DNA from: JBBQYD01 sp942493075 | GTDB lineage: Bacteria > Verrucomicrobiota > Verrucomicrobiia > Limisphaerales > UBA8199 | Direction of reading: 5' to 3' | DNA: 64,000 nucleotides | NCBI GenBank assembly: GCA_942493075.1 | Contig: OW818681.1 | Location: 1,798,001 to 1,862,000 of the forward strand | Shown here: one piece after another, positions 26,864 through 35,840 of the stretch | Layout: each line of letters opens with the position of its first letter | Position numbering within the stretch: position 1 is the stretch's first letter | The notes under the pieces: generated by a model | The model's database searches: none | Seen by the model: the letters and a program-made list of their open reading frames with translations, nothing else | What the model was told of the DNA's origin: nothing | Position numbers and translations under genes: made by a program

Positions 26864-29800
26864 AAACCATTCCCCCCTCCTGTCCGGAACCGGAAGTTGG
26901 CCGCAAGTATTGGCGCAGCCTGGATCACCTGGCTGAGACGCCGGAGTTCCGTCAATGGCTGGAACGAGAATTTCCCCAAGGCGCCAGCGAATGGACTGAT
27001 CCAACGTCGCGCCGACATTTTGTGAAAATCATGTCCGCGTCCTTCCTGCTCGCAGGTTTGGGACTCGGAGCTACAGGCTGCCGCCGACCTGAGCAGCGAA
27101 TCCTGCCTTTCAGCAAGACGCCCGAACATTACGTCCATGGCGTGGCGGAGTTTTACGCAACGGCAATGCCCACCAGGACGGGTGCTGTTCCGCTTGTCGT
27201 GAGGTCCCACGAGGGACGCCCGATAAAGGTCGAGGGTAATGGCCTCCACCCGGACAGCAACGGCAGCACGGATCGTTATACTCAGGCCTCCATCCTCAAT
27301 TTGTATGATCCGGATCGGGCCATGGCTTTCAAAGAAAAGGGAAGCGTCCGGCAAGCGGAAGCTGTCCACGACTTTCTGGCCGGGTTTTCCAAGGCATCTC
27401 TGGCGAGCCAGGGGCAGGGGCTTGCATTTTTAAGCGAGAGTGTTAATTCGCCTTCGCGTCAGCGGCTCCGGCAGGCTGTTGGGGAAAAACTTCCAAAAGC
27501 CCGCTGGTTTACACATGACGCCATAGATATGAACGCGCCGCGGCGCGCGGCTTCTCTGGCGTCAGGACGCTCGGTTCGGCCCCAGTTCCTATATGACAAG
27601 GCCGATGTCATTTTATCGTTGGACTGTGATTTCATCGGTGCGGAGGAAGACGTTCACAACAACATTCGCCGGTTCACGCACCGGCGACGGCTCAAGACGC
27701 CTGCGGATGGTTTGAACCGGCTGTATGTGGTTGAGAGCTTGATGACCCTGACGGGTATGGCGGCCGATCATCGGCTGCGCATGCCGGCATCGTTGATTTC
27801 TCAAGCTGCGGCTGCTGTTGCGGCTGCGAGCGAATCGTTGCCGGGTCTGGCCGGGGAACTACAGCGGTTAGCCGGGAAGTCTGGCGTGGATGTTAAATGG
27901 CTCAGTGCCTGTGCCAGAGATCTGGCTGAGCATCGGGGCCGGTCGTTGATCGTAGCCGGTCATCGCCAGCCTTTGGCAGTGCATCTGCTGGCCTTCGCCC
28001 TGAATGAGGCTTTGGGCAATATCGGTAAGACCGTGGTTTACCACGAGGCGGCTGCGTTGGAAGAGGGCAGCTTGGAGGAGTTGGCGCAGGCTCTCAATGG
28101 CGGCCACGTGCAAAACCTGGTGATTCTCGGAGGCAATCCCGCATATACGGCTCCGGCCGATCTGAATTTCAACCAGGCTCTGGGCAAGGCGCGCCAGGTT
28201 ATCCGCCTCGGCTATTACGAGGACGAAACGTTTGCTTCGGCCACATGGCATTTCCCAGCGGCGCATTACCTGGAGTCATGGGGCGACGCTATGACATCCG
28301 ATGGCTCACTGGTTCCGATCCAGCCATTGGTGGCACCGTTGTTCGGAGGGATGACCGAGCTTGAGTTACTCGCCCGGGTCAGTGGGATAGAGCCGTATCA
28401 GCCGCATGAGATTGCGCGCCAAACGTTCGGCCAGATCGCGCGCTCGGAGAACTTTGAAGAGGCATGGAAGAAGTATCTGCACGATGGGTTCCTGGCCGGA
28501 GCAGGCGGGAAGCCGGTGGAGGTTCGCTCCCAGGGTAGCGCTCTGGCCCAGGCGTTGGCGCAGCCAGAAATGCAGGCGCCGTCCAAGGACCGTCTGGAAG
28601 TGGTGTTCCACAAGGATTACAGCCTGGATGATGGGCGCTACAACAACAACGGTTGGTTGCAGGAGTTGCCTGATCCGATCACCAAGATCACTTGGGATAA
28701 CGCAGTGCTGATTAGCCGCAAGACTGCCGTTGAGCTTGGAGTGAAGAATTCGGACCTGGTTCGAGTAAAACTCAGCGGGCGGCAGGTTGAAGGACCGATC
28801 TGGATTCAGCCTGGCATGGCTGATTACACTCTTGGATTGGCGCTTGGTTATGGGCGATCAAAGACCGGGCGTGTAGGAGTTGGAGCTGGTTTCAATGCAT
28901 ATCCGCTGAGGGCGAGCACAGCACCAAGTATTGCCGTAGGAGCAACGCTTGAGCCGATTGCGGGCAAGACTTACAAGCTGGCCTGCACACAGGATCACTG
29001 GTCCCTGGAAGGGCGCCCGATTGTGCGTGAGGCCAATCTCAGCCAGTACCGGGAGCACCCGGATTTCGCGAAACGGATGCAGTTGCATGAACCGGAAGGG
29101 GGGGGCTCGATGTATCCCAATCCACTGGACAAATTGGCAAAGACCGGGCTGCACCAGTGGGGGATGTCGATCGATCTGAATTTGTGCGTGGGTTGTTCCT
29201 CGTGCGTGATCGCGTGTCAGAGCGAGAATAACATTCCAATCGTCGGCAAGGGGCAGGTGGCCCGCGGTCGTGAGATGCACTGGCTTAGGATTGACCGTTA
29301 TTACGCGGGCAATCCGAAGAAGCGCAAGTATGCGGATACTTATCAGGACGAAAGCAAGCAGCAGTTCGAGGAATGGGTAGATGATCCGCAGGCGGTAATG
29401 CAGCCGATGCTTTGCCAGCATTGCGAGGCGGCTCCCTGCGAGAATGTTTGCCCCGTCAACGCCACGGTGCACGATCAGGAGGGACTCAACCTCATGGTTT
29501 ACAACCGGTGTGTGGGCACTCGCTATTGCTCAAACAACTGCCCGTACAAGGTCCGCAAATTCAATTACTTTGATTACAACAAACGACCGTTGGACGCGCT
29601 TTACAAAGGCCCGCTTGCCAAACGTCCGGATGACGAATGGGATCTGATCAAGTTGATCAAGAATCCTGACGTCACCGTTCGCATGCGCGGTGTTATGGAG
29701 AAATGCACCTTCTGCGTGCAGCGCATCGAGCAGGCCAAGATTGCTCAGAAGGTAAAAGCCAGAGCCAGTGCTGATGTGATTGTTCCGGATAACACATTCA

Positions 29801-30108
29801 CTACAGCATGCGCACAGGCGTGTCCCGCGGGTGCCATCGTTTTCGGCAACATCGGTGACCCCGAGAGCCGTGTGGCGCAAATGAAGAAGCTGGATCGAGA
29901 CTATACTGTGCTCGATTTCCTCAACACTCGTCCGCGGCTGACGTATCTGGCGAAGGTGCGCAATCCCAATCCTGAGATGCCGGATTACTACGAAGCGCCG
30001 CTGACATTTGAATATTACAAGGAGAAGATGGGAGACCCATTTAAGGCCGGGGCCGCGCACGGCGGAGCCGCCACTCATGGCCATGCTGAAGCGAAAGGAG
30101 CCCACTAA
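26860..30108 (+). CDS. actB: Alternative Complex III, iron-sulfur/molybdopterin-like subunit ActB
   Basis: The start at 26860 overlaps the actA stop (ATGA) and gives 1082 residues. A twin-arginine type signal lies at about 46-70 (SRRHFVKIMSASFLLAGLG). The large N-terminal half resembles molybdopterin oxidoreductases (for example GNPAYTAPADL) but, as known for ActB, is not expected to bind a molybdenum cofactor. The C-terminal part has four ferredoxin-like cysteine clusters: CVGCSSCVIAC, CQHCEAAPCENVCP, CVGTRYCSNNCP with CTFC, and CAQACPAG, for one 3Fe-4S and three 4Fe-4S centres. A His/Ala-rich tail ends the protein. It is the electron-conducting periplasmic arm of the complex. Confidence 0.93.
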   Translation: MKTIPPSCPEPEVGRKYWRSLDHLAETPEFRQWLEREFPQGASEWTDPTSRRHFVKIMSASFLLAGLGLGATGCRRPEQRILPFSKTPEHYVHGVAEFYATAMPTRTGAVPLVVRSHEGRPIKVEGNGLHPDSNGSTDRYTQASILNLYDPDRAMAFKEKGSVRQAEAVHDFLAGFSKASLASQGQGLAFLSESVNSPSRQRLRQAVGEKLPKARWFTHDAIDMNAPRRAASLASGRSVRPQFLYDKADVILSLDCDFIGAEEDVHNNIRRFTHRRRLKTPADGLNRLYVVESLMTLTGMAADHRLRMPASLISQAAAAVAAASESLPGLAGELQRLAGKSGVDVKWLSACARDLAEHRGRSLIVAGHRQPLAVHLLAFALNEALGNIGKTVVYHEAAALEEGSLEELAQALNGGHVQNLVILGGNPAYTAPADLNFNQALGKARQVIRLGYYEDETFASATWHFPAAHYLESWGDAMTSDGSLVPIQPLVAPLFGGMTELELLARVSGIEPYQPHEIARQTFGQIARSENFEEAWKKYLHDGFLAGAGGKPVEVRSQGSALAQALAQPEMQAPSKDRLEVVFHKDYSLDDGRYNNNGWLQELPDPITKITWDNAVLISRKTAVELGVKNSDLVRVKLSGRQVEGPIWIQPGMADYTLGLALGYGRSKTGRVGVGAGFNAYPLRASTAPSIAVGATLEPIAGKTYKLACTQDHWSLEGRPIVREANLSQYREHPDFAKRMQLHEPEGGGSMYPNPLDKLAKTGLHQWGMSIDLNLCVGCSSCVIACQSENNIPIVGKGQVARGREMHWLRIDRYYAGNPKKRKYADTYQDESKQQFEEWVDDPQAVMQPMLCQHCEAAPCENVCPVNATVHDQEGLNLMVYNRCVGTRYCSNNCPYKVRKFNYFDYNKRPLDALYKGPLAKRPDDEWDLIKLIKNPDVTVRMRGVMEKCTFCVQRIEQAKIAQKVKARASADVIVPDNTFTTACAQACPAGAIVFGNIGDPESRVAQMKKLDRDYTVLDFLNTRPRLTYLAKVRNPNPEMPDYYEAPLTFEYYKEKMGDPFKAGAAHGGAATHGHAEAKGAH

Positions 30109-31541
30109 TGGCTGCCACCGTGACGCCAATCAACATCCCGCAACCGCCCGCTGAACTTCAACGTGAGCCACTGGTTGCCAATTATAGGGACTTCGGGTGG
30201 ATCTCGGATCGGGTTGCATCCCTGACCGAAGGTAAAGCGCCGCTGTGGTGGTGGATGCTGTTCATTCCCAGCGCCACCCTCATGGGAATGTTGCTCTTTA
30301 TGCTGGGCTACCAGATATCCACTGGCGTGGGTGTATGGGGCAACATGCATCCCGTCATGTGGGGATGGGATATCATCAACTTCGTTTGGTGGATCGGCAT
30401 CGGCCACGCCGGCACCTTGATCTCTGCGATTCTGTTTCTGTTGCGCCAGCGCTGGCGCACAGCAGTCAATCGTGCAGCGGAGGCCATGACCATTTTCGCC
30501 GTGATGTGCGCCGGTATTTATCCTGCGCTGCACGTCGGGCGCATGTGGTATGACTGGTGGCTGTTCCCGATTCCGAATACGCATTCTATCTGGCCCCAAT
30601 TCAAATCTCCCTTGATGTGGGATGTGTTTGCTGTTTCGACTTACTTTACTGTATCACTCCTTTTCTGGTACATGGGACTGATCCCGGACTTGGCAGTCAT
30701 GCGCGACCGCGCCAAGACCCGTGCGAGGCAGTTTTGTTACGGCTTGTTCGCACTCGGATGGACTGGCTCCAACAGGCATTGGAGCAACTACGAGAAGGCC
30801 TACCTGCTCCTCGCCGGGCTTTCAACACCGCTGGTGCTATCGGTCCATTCCATCGTCTCGCTGGACTTTGCGGTTTCCCAGCTCCCGGGCTGGCACACAA
30901 CAATTTTCCCGCCCTACTTCGTGGCCGGTGCCGTTTTTTCCGGTTTCGGAATGGTTTTGACCCTGCTCATTCCGGTGCGGTCGATTTTCAAACTGCACGA
31001 TCTGATAACGATGCGGCACATCGATATCATGTGCAAAGTGACACTCGCGACGGGCACAATCGTCGGTTACGCCTACGCGATGGAGTTTTTCATCGCGTGG
31101 TATAGCGGGAGCCCCAGCGAACGATTCCACTTCATGAACCGGGCGTTGGGACCTTACTGGTGGGGGTGGATGCTGATGGTTGGCTGCAATGTCATTGTAC
31201 CGCAGTTCTTCTGGTTTAAGTGGTGCCGGCAGAATCTGATATTCGTTTTCATCCTTTCGATCCTGGTCAACGTAGGGATGTGGTTTGAGCGGTTCGTGAT
31301 CATTGTCATTGGATTGCACCGCGATTTTCTGCCTTCCAGTTGGGGCTACTACACTCCGAGCATAGTGGACATGCTCACCTATCTCGGGACGTTTGGCCTA
31401 TTCTTCACACTGTTCCTGCTGTTCATCCGGTTCCTGCCGATGATCGCGATATCAGAGGTTAAGGGTGTGATCCCGCAAGCTGATCCGCATCATCCGATGG
31501 GTGGGGCGCGGAGGCATGAAGCCATCCATAACGAGGTCTGA
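30108..31541 (+). CDS. actC: Alternative Complex III, NrfD-like membrane subunit ActC
   Basis: This is a 477-residue polytopic membrane protein of the NrfD/PsrC family, with about ten hydrophobic helices starting near residue 48 (WWMLFIPSATLMGMLLFMLGYQI). The ordered motifs GNMHPVMWGWDIINFVWWIGIGHAG and ISAILFLLRQRWR, and later HSIVSLDFAVSQLPGWH, are the quinol-site and helix-bundle landmarks of ActC. It binds quinol and anchors ActB. The start codon shares one base with the actB stop (TAATG), indicating coupled translation. Confidence 0.93.
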   Translation: MAATVTPINIPQPPAELQREPLVANYRDFGWISDRVASLTEGKAPLWWWMLFIPSATLMGMLLFMLGYQISTGVGVWGNMHPVMWGWDIINFVWWIGIGHAGTLISAILFLLRQRWRTAVNRAAEAMTIFAVMCAGIYPALHVGRMWYDWWLFPIPNTHSIWPQFKSPLMWDVFAVSTYFTVSLLFWYMGLIPDLAVMRDRAKTRARQFCYGLFALGWTGSNRHWSNYEKAYLLLAGLSTPLVLSVHSIVSLDFAVSQLPGWHTTIFPPYFVAGAVFSGFGMVLTLLIPVRSIFKLHDLITMRHIDIMCKVTLATGTIVGYAYAMEFFIAWYSGSPSERFHFMNRALGPYWWGWMLMVGCNVIVPQFFWFKWCRQNLIFVFILSILVNVGMWFERFVIIVIGLHRDFLPSSWGYYTPSIVDMLTYLGTFGLFFTLFLLFIRFLPMIAISEVKGVIPQADPHHPMGGARRHEAIHNEV

Positions 31542-31543
31542 CT

Positions 31544-32083
31544 ATGAACGAAACTTCAAAACCTTACGGTGTTGTTGCCGAGTTCACGACCACTGCGGCA
31601 ACAGTTCATGCTGCAGAGAAGGTGAGGGACGCCGGTTTTCGCAAATGGGATGTGTACACGCCATTCCCTGTGCATGGGATGGACCAGGCGATGGGGCTGA
31701 AGAACTCGAAGGTCGGCTGGTTCGCCTTCATTGGAGGTGTGACGGGATACACCACGGGCATGATCATGATTTGGTTCATGAATGCGTTCGATTATCCGCT
31801 CGTGGTGGGTGGAAAACCGATGTTCAGCCCGTTCTATGCTTTCCCGCCTTCATATGAACTGACGATCCTGTTTGGGGCATTTGGTTCGCTCTTTGGCATG
31901 CTGTTTCTTAACCGCCTGCCGCGGCTGCATCATCCGTTGTTAAAGAACCGCCGGTTTGCGCTGGTGACCCACGACCGTTTTTTCGTGGTCATTGAGTGCG
32001 CAGACCCGAAGTATTCAGAAGAGGAAACGCGCAAGCTCCTGCAAGACGCCGGCAGCTCGCATATTGAGGTGGTGGAGGAATAA
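31544..32083 (+). CDS. actD: Alternative Complex III subunit ActD
   Basis: The 179-residue protein (DUF3341 family) has an N-terminal cytosolic alpha/beta part with YGVVAEFTTTAATVHAAEKVRDAGFRKWDVYTPFPVHGMDQAMGL. Two transmembrane helices follow, at about 57-80 and 100-125. ActD is a small structural membrane subunit that packs beside ActC/ActF and has no cofactor. It lies two bases after actC, and its stop overlaps the actE start. Confidence 0.92.
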   Translation: MNETSKPYGVVAEFTTTAATVHAAEKVRDAGFRKWDVYTPFPVHGMDQAMGLKNSKVGWFAFIGGVTGYTTGMIMIWFMNAFDYPLVVGGKPMFSPFYAFPPSYELTILFGAFGSLFGMLFLNRLPRLHHPLLKNRRFALVTHDRFFVVIECADPKYSEEETRKLLQDAGSSHIEVVEE

Positions 32084-32730
32084 TGCGCTATTTTATAGCA
32101 GTTTTGTTTGTTTGCGTGCTGGCCACGGTGGCGATCCTCGGGTTCCGGGGGAGCCATTCGCGCAAGACCTCGCTCTACATCTTTCCTGATATGGAGTGGC
32201 AGCCCAAGCTGCGGCCACAGAAAGATAACGGCTTCTTCGCCAACGGGCTTAGCTCGCAGTTGCCGGTGGCTGGGACAGTGGCGCGCAGCCAGCCCATCCA
32301 GACCACGGAGGGGCCGGTGTACCGGTTTCAGGAGGCAGCCGTGAATACGGGATTCGTTCCAGGAACAACTAATTTTGTTGAACTGAACCCATTCCCAATC
32401 TCATCCAAGCTGCTTCAGCGAGGGCAGGAGCGGTTTACGATCACCTGCGCGGCTTGCCACGGCGCCACCGGCGATGGGAACGGCATTACTAAGAAGGTCG
32501 GAGCGATGGCGGTCGTCGCCAACCTCCATGACCGGCGCATTGTGGACATGACCGATGGCGAACTGTTCTACGTTATTACTCATGGACGAAACTTAATGGG
32601 TGCGTATGCCTCGACGATCACAAGTGAGGACAGATGGGCAATCGTCGCCTACCTGCGAGCGGTCCAACTCAGCCGCCTGGGCAGCGAGAATGATCTGCCG
32701 CAGCCTCTCCGAGCCGCTTTGAAGAAATAG
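32083..32730 (+). CDS. actE: Alternative Complex III, monohaem cytochrome c subunit ActE
   Basis: The 215-residue protein begins with a signal or anchor helix (about 3-21) and has a single cytochrome c domain with CAACH at 122-126. A methionine ligand candidate is in the GRNLMGAYAS stretch. ActE is the monohaem subunit that exchanges electrons with ActA and outside acceptors. It starts on the last base of actD (TAATG) and precedes actF by two bases. Confidence 0.92.
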   Translation: MRYFIAVLFVCVLATVAILGFRGSHSRKTSLYIFPDMEWQPKLRPQKDNGFFANGLSSQLPVAGTVARSQPIQTTEGPVYRFQEAAVNTGFVPGTTNFVELNPFPISSKLLQRGQERFTITCAACHGATGDGNGITKKVGAMAVVANLHDRRIVDMTDGELFYVITHGRNLMGAYASTITSEDRWAIVAYLRAVQLSRLGSENDLPQPLRAALKK

Positions 32731-32732
32731 CC

Positions 32733-33977
32733 ATGAATAATCGCTCCGCTCATCAGCCGCTAGACCTGGCCAAGTATCGCAACCTGCCGACCATTTTCAT
32801 GGTGGCGGGAGGCGTGCTCGCGGCTCTGGGTTTCCTTCTTAATCGCCAGCAGTTCGCTTTCTCCTGGCTGCTATCCTTCATGTTCTTCCTGAGCCTGGGA
32901 TTGGGAGCACTGTTCCTGGTGATGGTGCATCATTTGTTCGACGCCTCGTGGTCAGTCCCGATTCGCCGCATCAATGAGCAACTCAGCATTATTCTGTTCC
33001 CGACACTGGCGCTCTTGTTCGTCCCGATCGCATTATTGGCCCCATCCGTCTATCCGTGGATGCACATTGATCCCGAATTGGACCATGCGTTGCACGCCAA
33101 AAAGCCGTTGTTCACGATGGCTGGATTCTACATCACTTCCGCGGTTTGTTTCCTGTCCTGGTGGTGGCTCTCGCGCTCATTGCGCGGATGGTCGTTGAAA
33201 CAGGATAAAACTGGCGGAGCGACTCCGACCTATCGGCTCCGAGTTTACTCCTGCATCGGAATTATCGTCTTCGCAATCACGCTCACTCTTGGGTCGGTCA
33301 TGTGGATGAAGGCACTGATGCACGAATGGTTTTCAACCATGTATGGTGTGTGTTACTTCGCGGGCAGCGTATGGCTGACGATCGGGACCGTGTACGTCAT
33401 TACGATGATCCTGGATCGGCAACGTGTCCTCACTGAGATCCTGCATCAGCACCAGTACTATTACCTGGGCTCGCTGATGTTTGCGTTTACTGTCTTCTAC
33501 GCTTACGTGACCTTTTCTCAGTATTTCATCATCTGGAATGCGAACATGCCCGAGGAAACTTTCTGGTATATTCTCCGTGAAAAGGGCACGTGGTTTTGGG
33601 TGAGCATGGTTATCATCTTTGGCCATTTCTTCATCCCGTTTTTGGGATTGCTGCGGATCGATTGGAAGAGTGTGTTCCCCTACATGCTAGGAATGGCCGC
33701 GTGGGCCTGGCTCATGCACTTCATTGACCTGACCTTCAACATTATGCCGGTGCTGCACAAGGACGGCTATGTGCTGCATTGGATAGATATCGGCTGCTTC
33801 CTCTTCATGGCTGGCGTGGTCGCGGCGGTGTTTCTGAAGAATTTCCTGGCTCACCCGCCTTATCCGCTCAAGGACCCGCGCCTTAGTGAAGCGATGGGGT
33901 TGTATTTTCCAGCGCTTCCCTCGGCGTCCGCCGGTCAACTCGAGGCCACCGGCCATGGGCAGGGAGGTAAATCATGA
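32733..33977 (+). CDS. actF: Alternative Complex III, NrfD-like membrane subunit ActF
   Basis: This 414-residue protein is a second NrfD-like subunit, about ten helices, starting near residue 19 (IFMVAGGVLAALGFLLN). Landmarks are VMVHHLFDASWSVPIRR, an LHAKKPLF loop, TYRLRVYSC and YVTFSQYFIIWNANMPEE. ActF pairs with ActC in the membrane and closes the six-subunit ACIII set in the usual A-F order. The stop overlaps the next start by 4 bases. Confidence 0.92.
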   Translation: MNNRSAHQPLDLAKYRNLPTIFMVAGGVLAALGFLLNRQQFAFSWLLSFMFFLSLGLGALFLVMVHHLFDASWSVPIRRINEQLSIILFPTLALLFVPIALLAPSVYPWMHIDPELDHALHAKKPLFTMAGFYITSAVCFLSWWWLSRSLRGWSLKQDKTGGATPTYRLRVYSCIGIIVFAITLTLGSVMWMKALMHEWFSTMYGVCYFAGSVWLTIGTVYVITMILDRQRVLTEILHQHQYYYLGSLMFAFTVFYAYVTFSQYFIIWNANMPEETFWYILREKGTWFWVSMVIIFGHFFIPFLGLLRIDWKSVFPYMLGMAAWAWLMHFIDLTFNIMPVLHKDGYVLHWIDIGCFLFMAGVVAAVFLKNFLAHPPYPLKDPRLSEAMGLYFPALPSASAGQLEATGHGQGGKS

Positions 33978-34348
33978 ATGATGTTTCTGTGCGAGAACCG
34001 AGAGTCTTTCCCGCAGTGGTTGGAGTGATTGGCGCTCTGCTGATCATCGTAGCACTCGTATGGGCGATGCAACGTTACTCGCGTCCTGCGCTATTAGGCG
34101 AAGATCGCGCTTTGGCACGGGCAAAAGCGCTGAAGGAAATGCGAGCCGCCGAGGCCGAAGCGCTTTCCACCCCGGCAGTCATTGATCCCGCCAAGGGCAT
34201 CGTGCGCCTTCCGATGACCAACGCCATGGAATTGGCACTGCAGCTTTATCAGAATCCAGCCGCCGGCAGGTCCAACCTCATGGAGCGGGTGGCGAAGGCC
34301 ACAGCCGTCCCCCCGAAGGCACCGGAAAAACCGAGTGATTTTGAATGA
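33974..34348 (+). CDS. Small one-helix membrane protein of the ACIII-oxidase operon
   Basis: The 124-residue product has one helix (about 12-31) and then an Ala/Glu-rich linker. It continues with the segment STPAVIDPAKGIVRLPMTNAMEL, which resembles small proteins seen between ACIII and oxidase genes in Bacteroidota and Verrucomicrobiota operons. No haem or metal motif is present. By position it may be an assembly or linking factor between ACIII and the following oxidase-like proteins. Its ATG overlaps the actF stop, and the next gene starts 31 bases on. Confidence 0.65.
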   Translation: MNDVSVREPRVFPAVVGVIGALLIIVALVWAMQRYSRPALLGEDRALARAKALKEMRAAEAEALSTPAVIDPAKGIVRLPMTNAMELALQLYQNPAAGRSNLMERVAKATAVPPKAPEKPSDFE

Positions 34349-34379
34349 TCCCTGAAGTTTATCCCGGCATTCTCACTTC

Positions 34380-35840
34380 ATGAGCGCGGACACGCATACT
34401 CAACCGCAGCAATCTGCGCCCCAGGCATCGGGTCTCCCGACTCCAGGCCGTTCATGGGCCCTGCCTGTAAGTTTCCTATTCCTGAAAGCGGCGGGATGGC
34501 TGGTGCTTTCCTCCGTTTTTGGACTGATCGCTTCCATCAAATTCCATTCACCTGAGTTCCTGGCAGATTCAGCCTGGCTGACCTATGGGCGAGTTCAGGC
34601 AGCGGCGTTGCATACCCTGGTTTATGGGTTCTGTATTCCCGCAGGGCTGGGGTTTGTTGCCTGGCGCTTTGCCCGAGCGACTCCCACACAAAATCCGCCT
34701 CTTGCAGGGTTGGTTTTAGTTGGGGCTATTCTGTGGAACATTGGTGTGCTGGTTGGGCTGGTTGGAATTCTACTCGGAGACATTTCAGGGTTCGCGAATT
34801 TTGAAATGCCAGGATACAGCGCCCCGATTCTTTTCTCGGGTTACGGTCTTGTGGCTATCTGGGCTGGAATGGCGTTCCATCTGCGTGAGGAACGCCGGCT
34901 CGCGACCTCTCAATGGTTCCTGCTGGCGGCGTTGTTGTGGTTCCCGTGGATTTTCTCCACAGCAGCCCTGTTGCTTAACCAGTTTCCGGTGCGTGGGATT
35001 GCACAATCGGTTGTCGCCTGGTGGTACTCAAGCAACCTCACAGTGGTTTCGATGGGACTAACCGGCATTGCTGGTATCACGTTTCTAGGCTTGAGGTTTG
35101 GCTGGCGGCCCGCTGTGAACCGAAACCTGGCTTTATTCGTGTTCTGGACTCTAGTCCTCTTCGGCAGTTGGACAGGCATCCCTGCGACCGCGCCGGTGCC
35201 TGCCTGGATGGCCGCTGTCAGCAAGATCGCCTCAGTGTTTTTGATCCTTCCAGCAACGGCGCTTGTCATCATCTTCTTTGGCAAAAGCGATCCTGGCGCG
35301 GTGGCGGTCCCGACCTCTCGCGTTCTTACTCTCATTAAGTTCGGTGCCATAGCCTTGATCGCTCATTTGGCCTTGCTGGGCCTGCCTGCGTTTCTGAGCC
35401 TTGAATCCCAGTTGATTTTCACCTGGTTCAGCAACGGGACTCAAATCCTGGCGGTCTATGGGTTTTTCTCAATGGTCATGTTTGCGGTCATCTACGCATT
35501 TGCCACCGATGCGGCAGACTCAGGGATGCCGTATCCAGCATTTGTACGCGCTCATATCGTCTGCGCGACAGTTGGCCTTTTGCTCGTTGCCGTTCCGTTC
35601 CTGGTCGGCGGCGTTCTCCAAGGAAAGCGGTTGGCTGACCCGGACGTTGCTTTCCTGGATGTTGCGAAATCCACTTTGATGTTTCTCCGGATTAGCACCA
35701 TCGGTGAGTTGCTGTTGCTCGTTGGACACCTCCTCTTTCTAGTCAACATGGCTGTATTTGTGAAACGGTTAGCATGTCAGATGATTCGCAACGCGCCCTT
35801 CTTCGCTCAGCGTAACTCGATTCAGGAGGTGAAGGCGTGA
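34380..35840 (+). CDS. CcoN-like (cbb3 oxidase subunit I-like) protein lacking metal ligands
   Basis: The 486-residue protein has about twelve membrane helices and aligns by eye with CcoN, the catalytic subunit of cbb3 oxidases. Shared landmarks include LTYGRVQAAALHTLVYG (His78 at the low-spin haem position), VVAWWYSSN (CcoN has a WWYGHN motif) and GGVLQGK (CcoN ends with GIMQGL). The essential histidines are gone. WWYSSN at 214-219 lacks the first CuB ligand, GSWTGIPA at 262-269 replaces the GPHHLHY CuB pair, and FTWFSNGTQILAVYG (347-361) replaces the helix with the two haem-ligand histidines. Only seven histidines occur in the whole protein. It cannot be a normal oxygen-reducing subunit. 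The role may be structural or electron-linking, or a very divergent enzyme. It is coupled to the next gene by overlap. Confidence 0.75.
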   Translation: MSADTHTQPQQSAPQASGLPTPGRSWALPVSFLFLKAAGWLVLSSVFGLIASIKFHSPEFLADSAWLTYGRVQAAALHTLVYGFCIPAGLGFVAWRFARATPTQNPPLAGLVLVGAILWNIGVLVGLVGILLGDISGFANFEMPGYSAPILFSGYGLVAIWAGMAFHLREERRLATSQWFLLAALLWFPWIFSTAALLLNQFPVRGIAQSVVAWWYSSNLTVVSMGLTGIAGITFLGLRFGWRPAVNRNLALFVFWTLVLFGSWTGIPATAPVPAWMAAVSKIASVFLILPATALVIIFFGKSDPGAVAVPTSRVLTLIKFGAIALIAHLALLGLPAFLSLESQLIFTWFSNGTQILAVYGFFSMVMFAVIYAFATDAADSGMPYPAFVRAHIVCATVGLLLVAVPFLVGGVLQGKRLADPDVAFLDVAKSTLMFLRISTIGELLLLVGHLLFLVNMAVFVKRLACQMIRNAPFFAQRNSIQEVKA

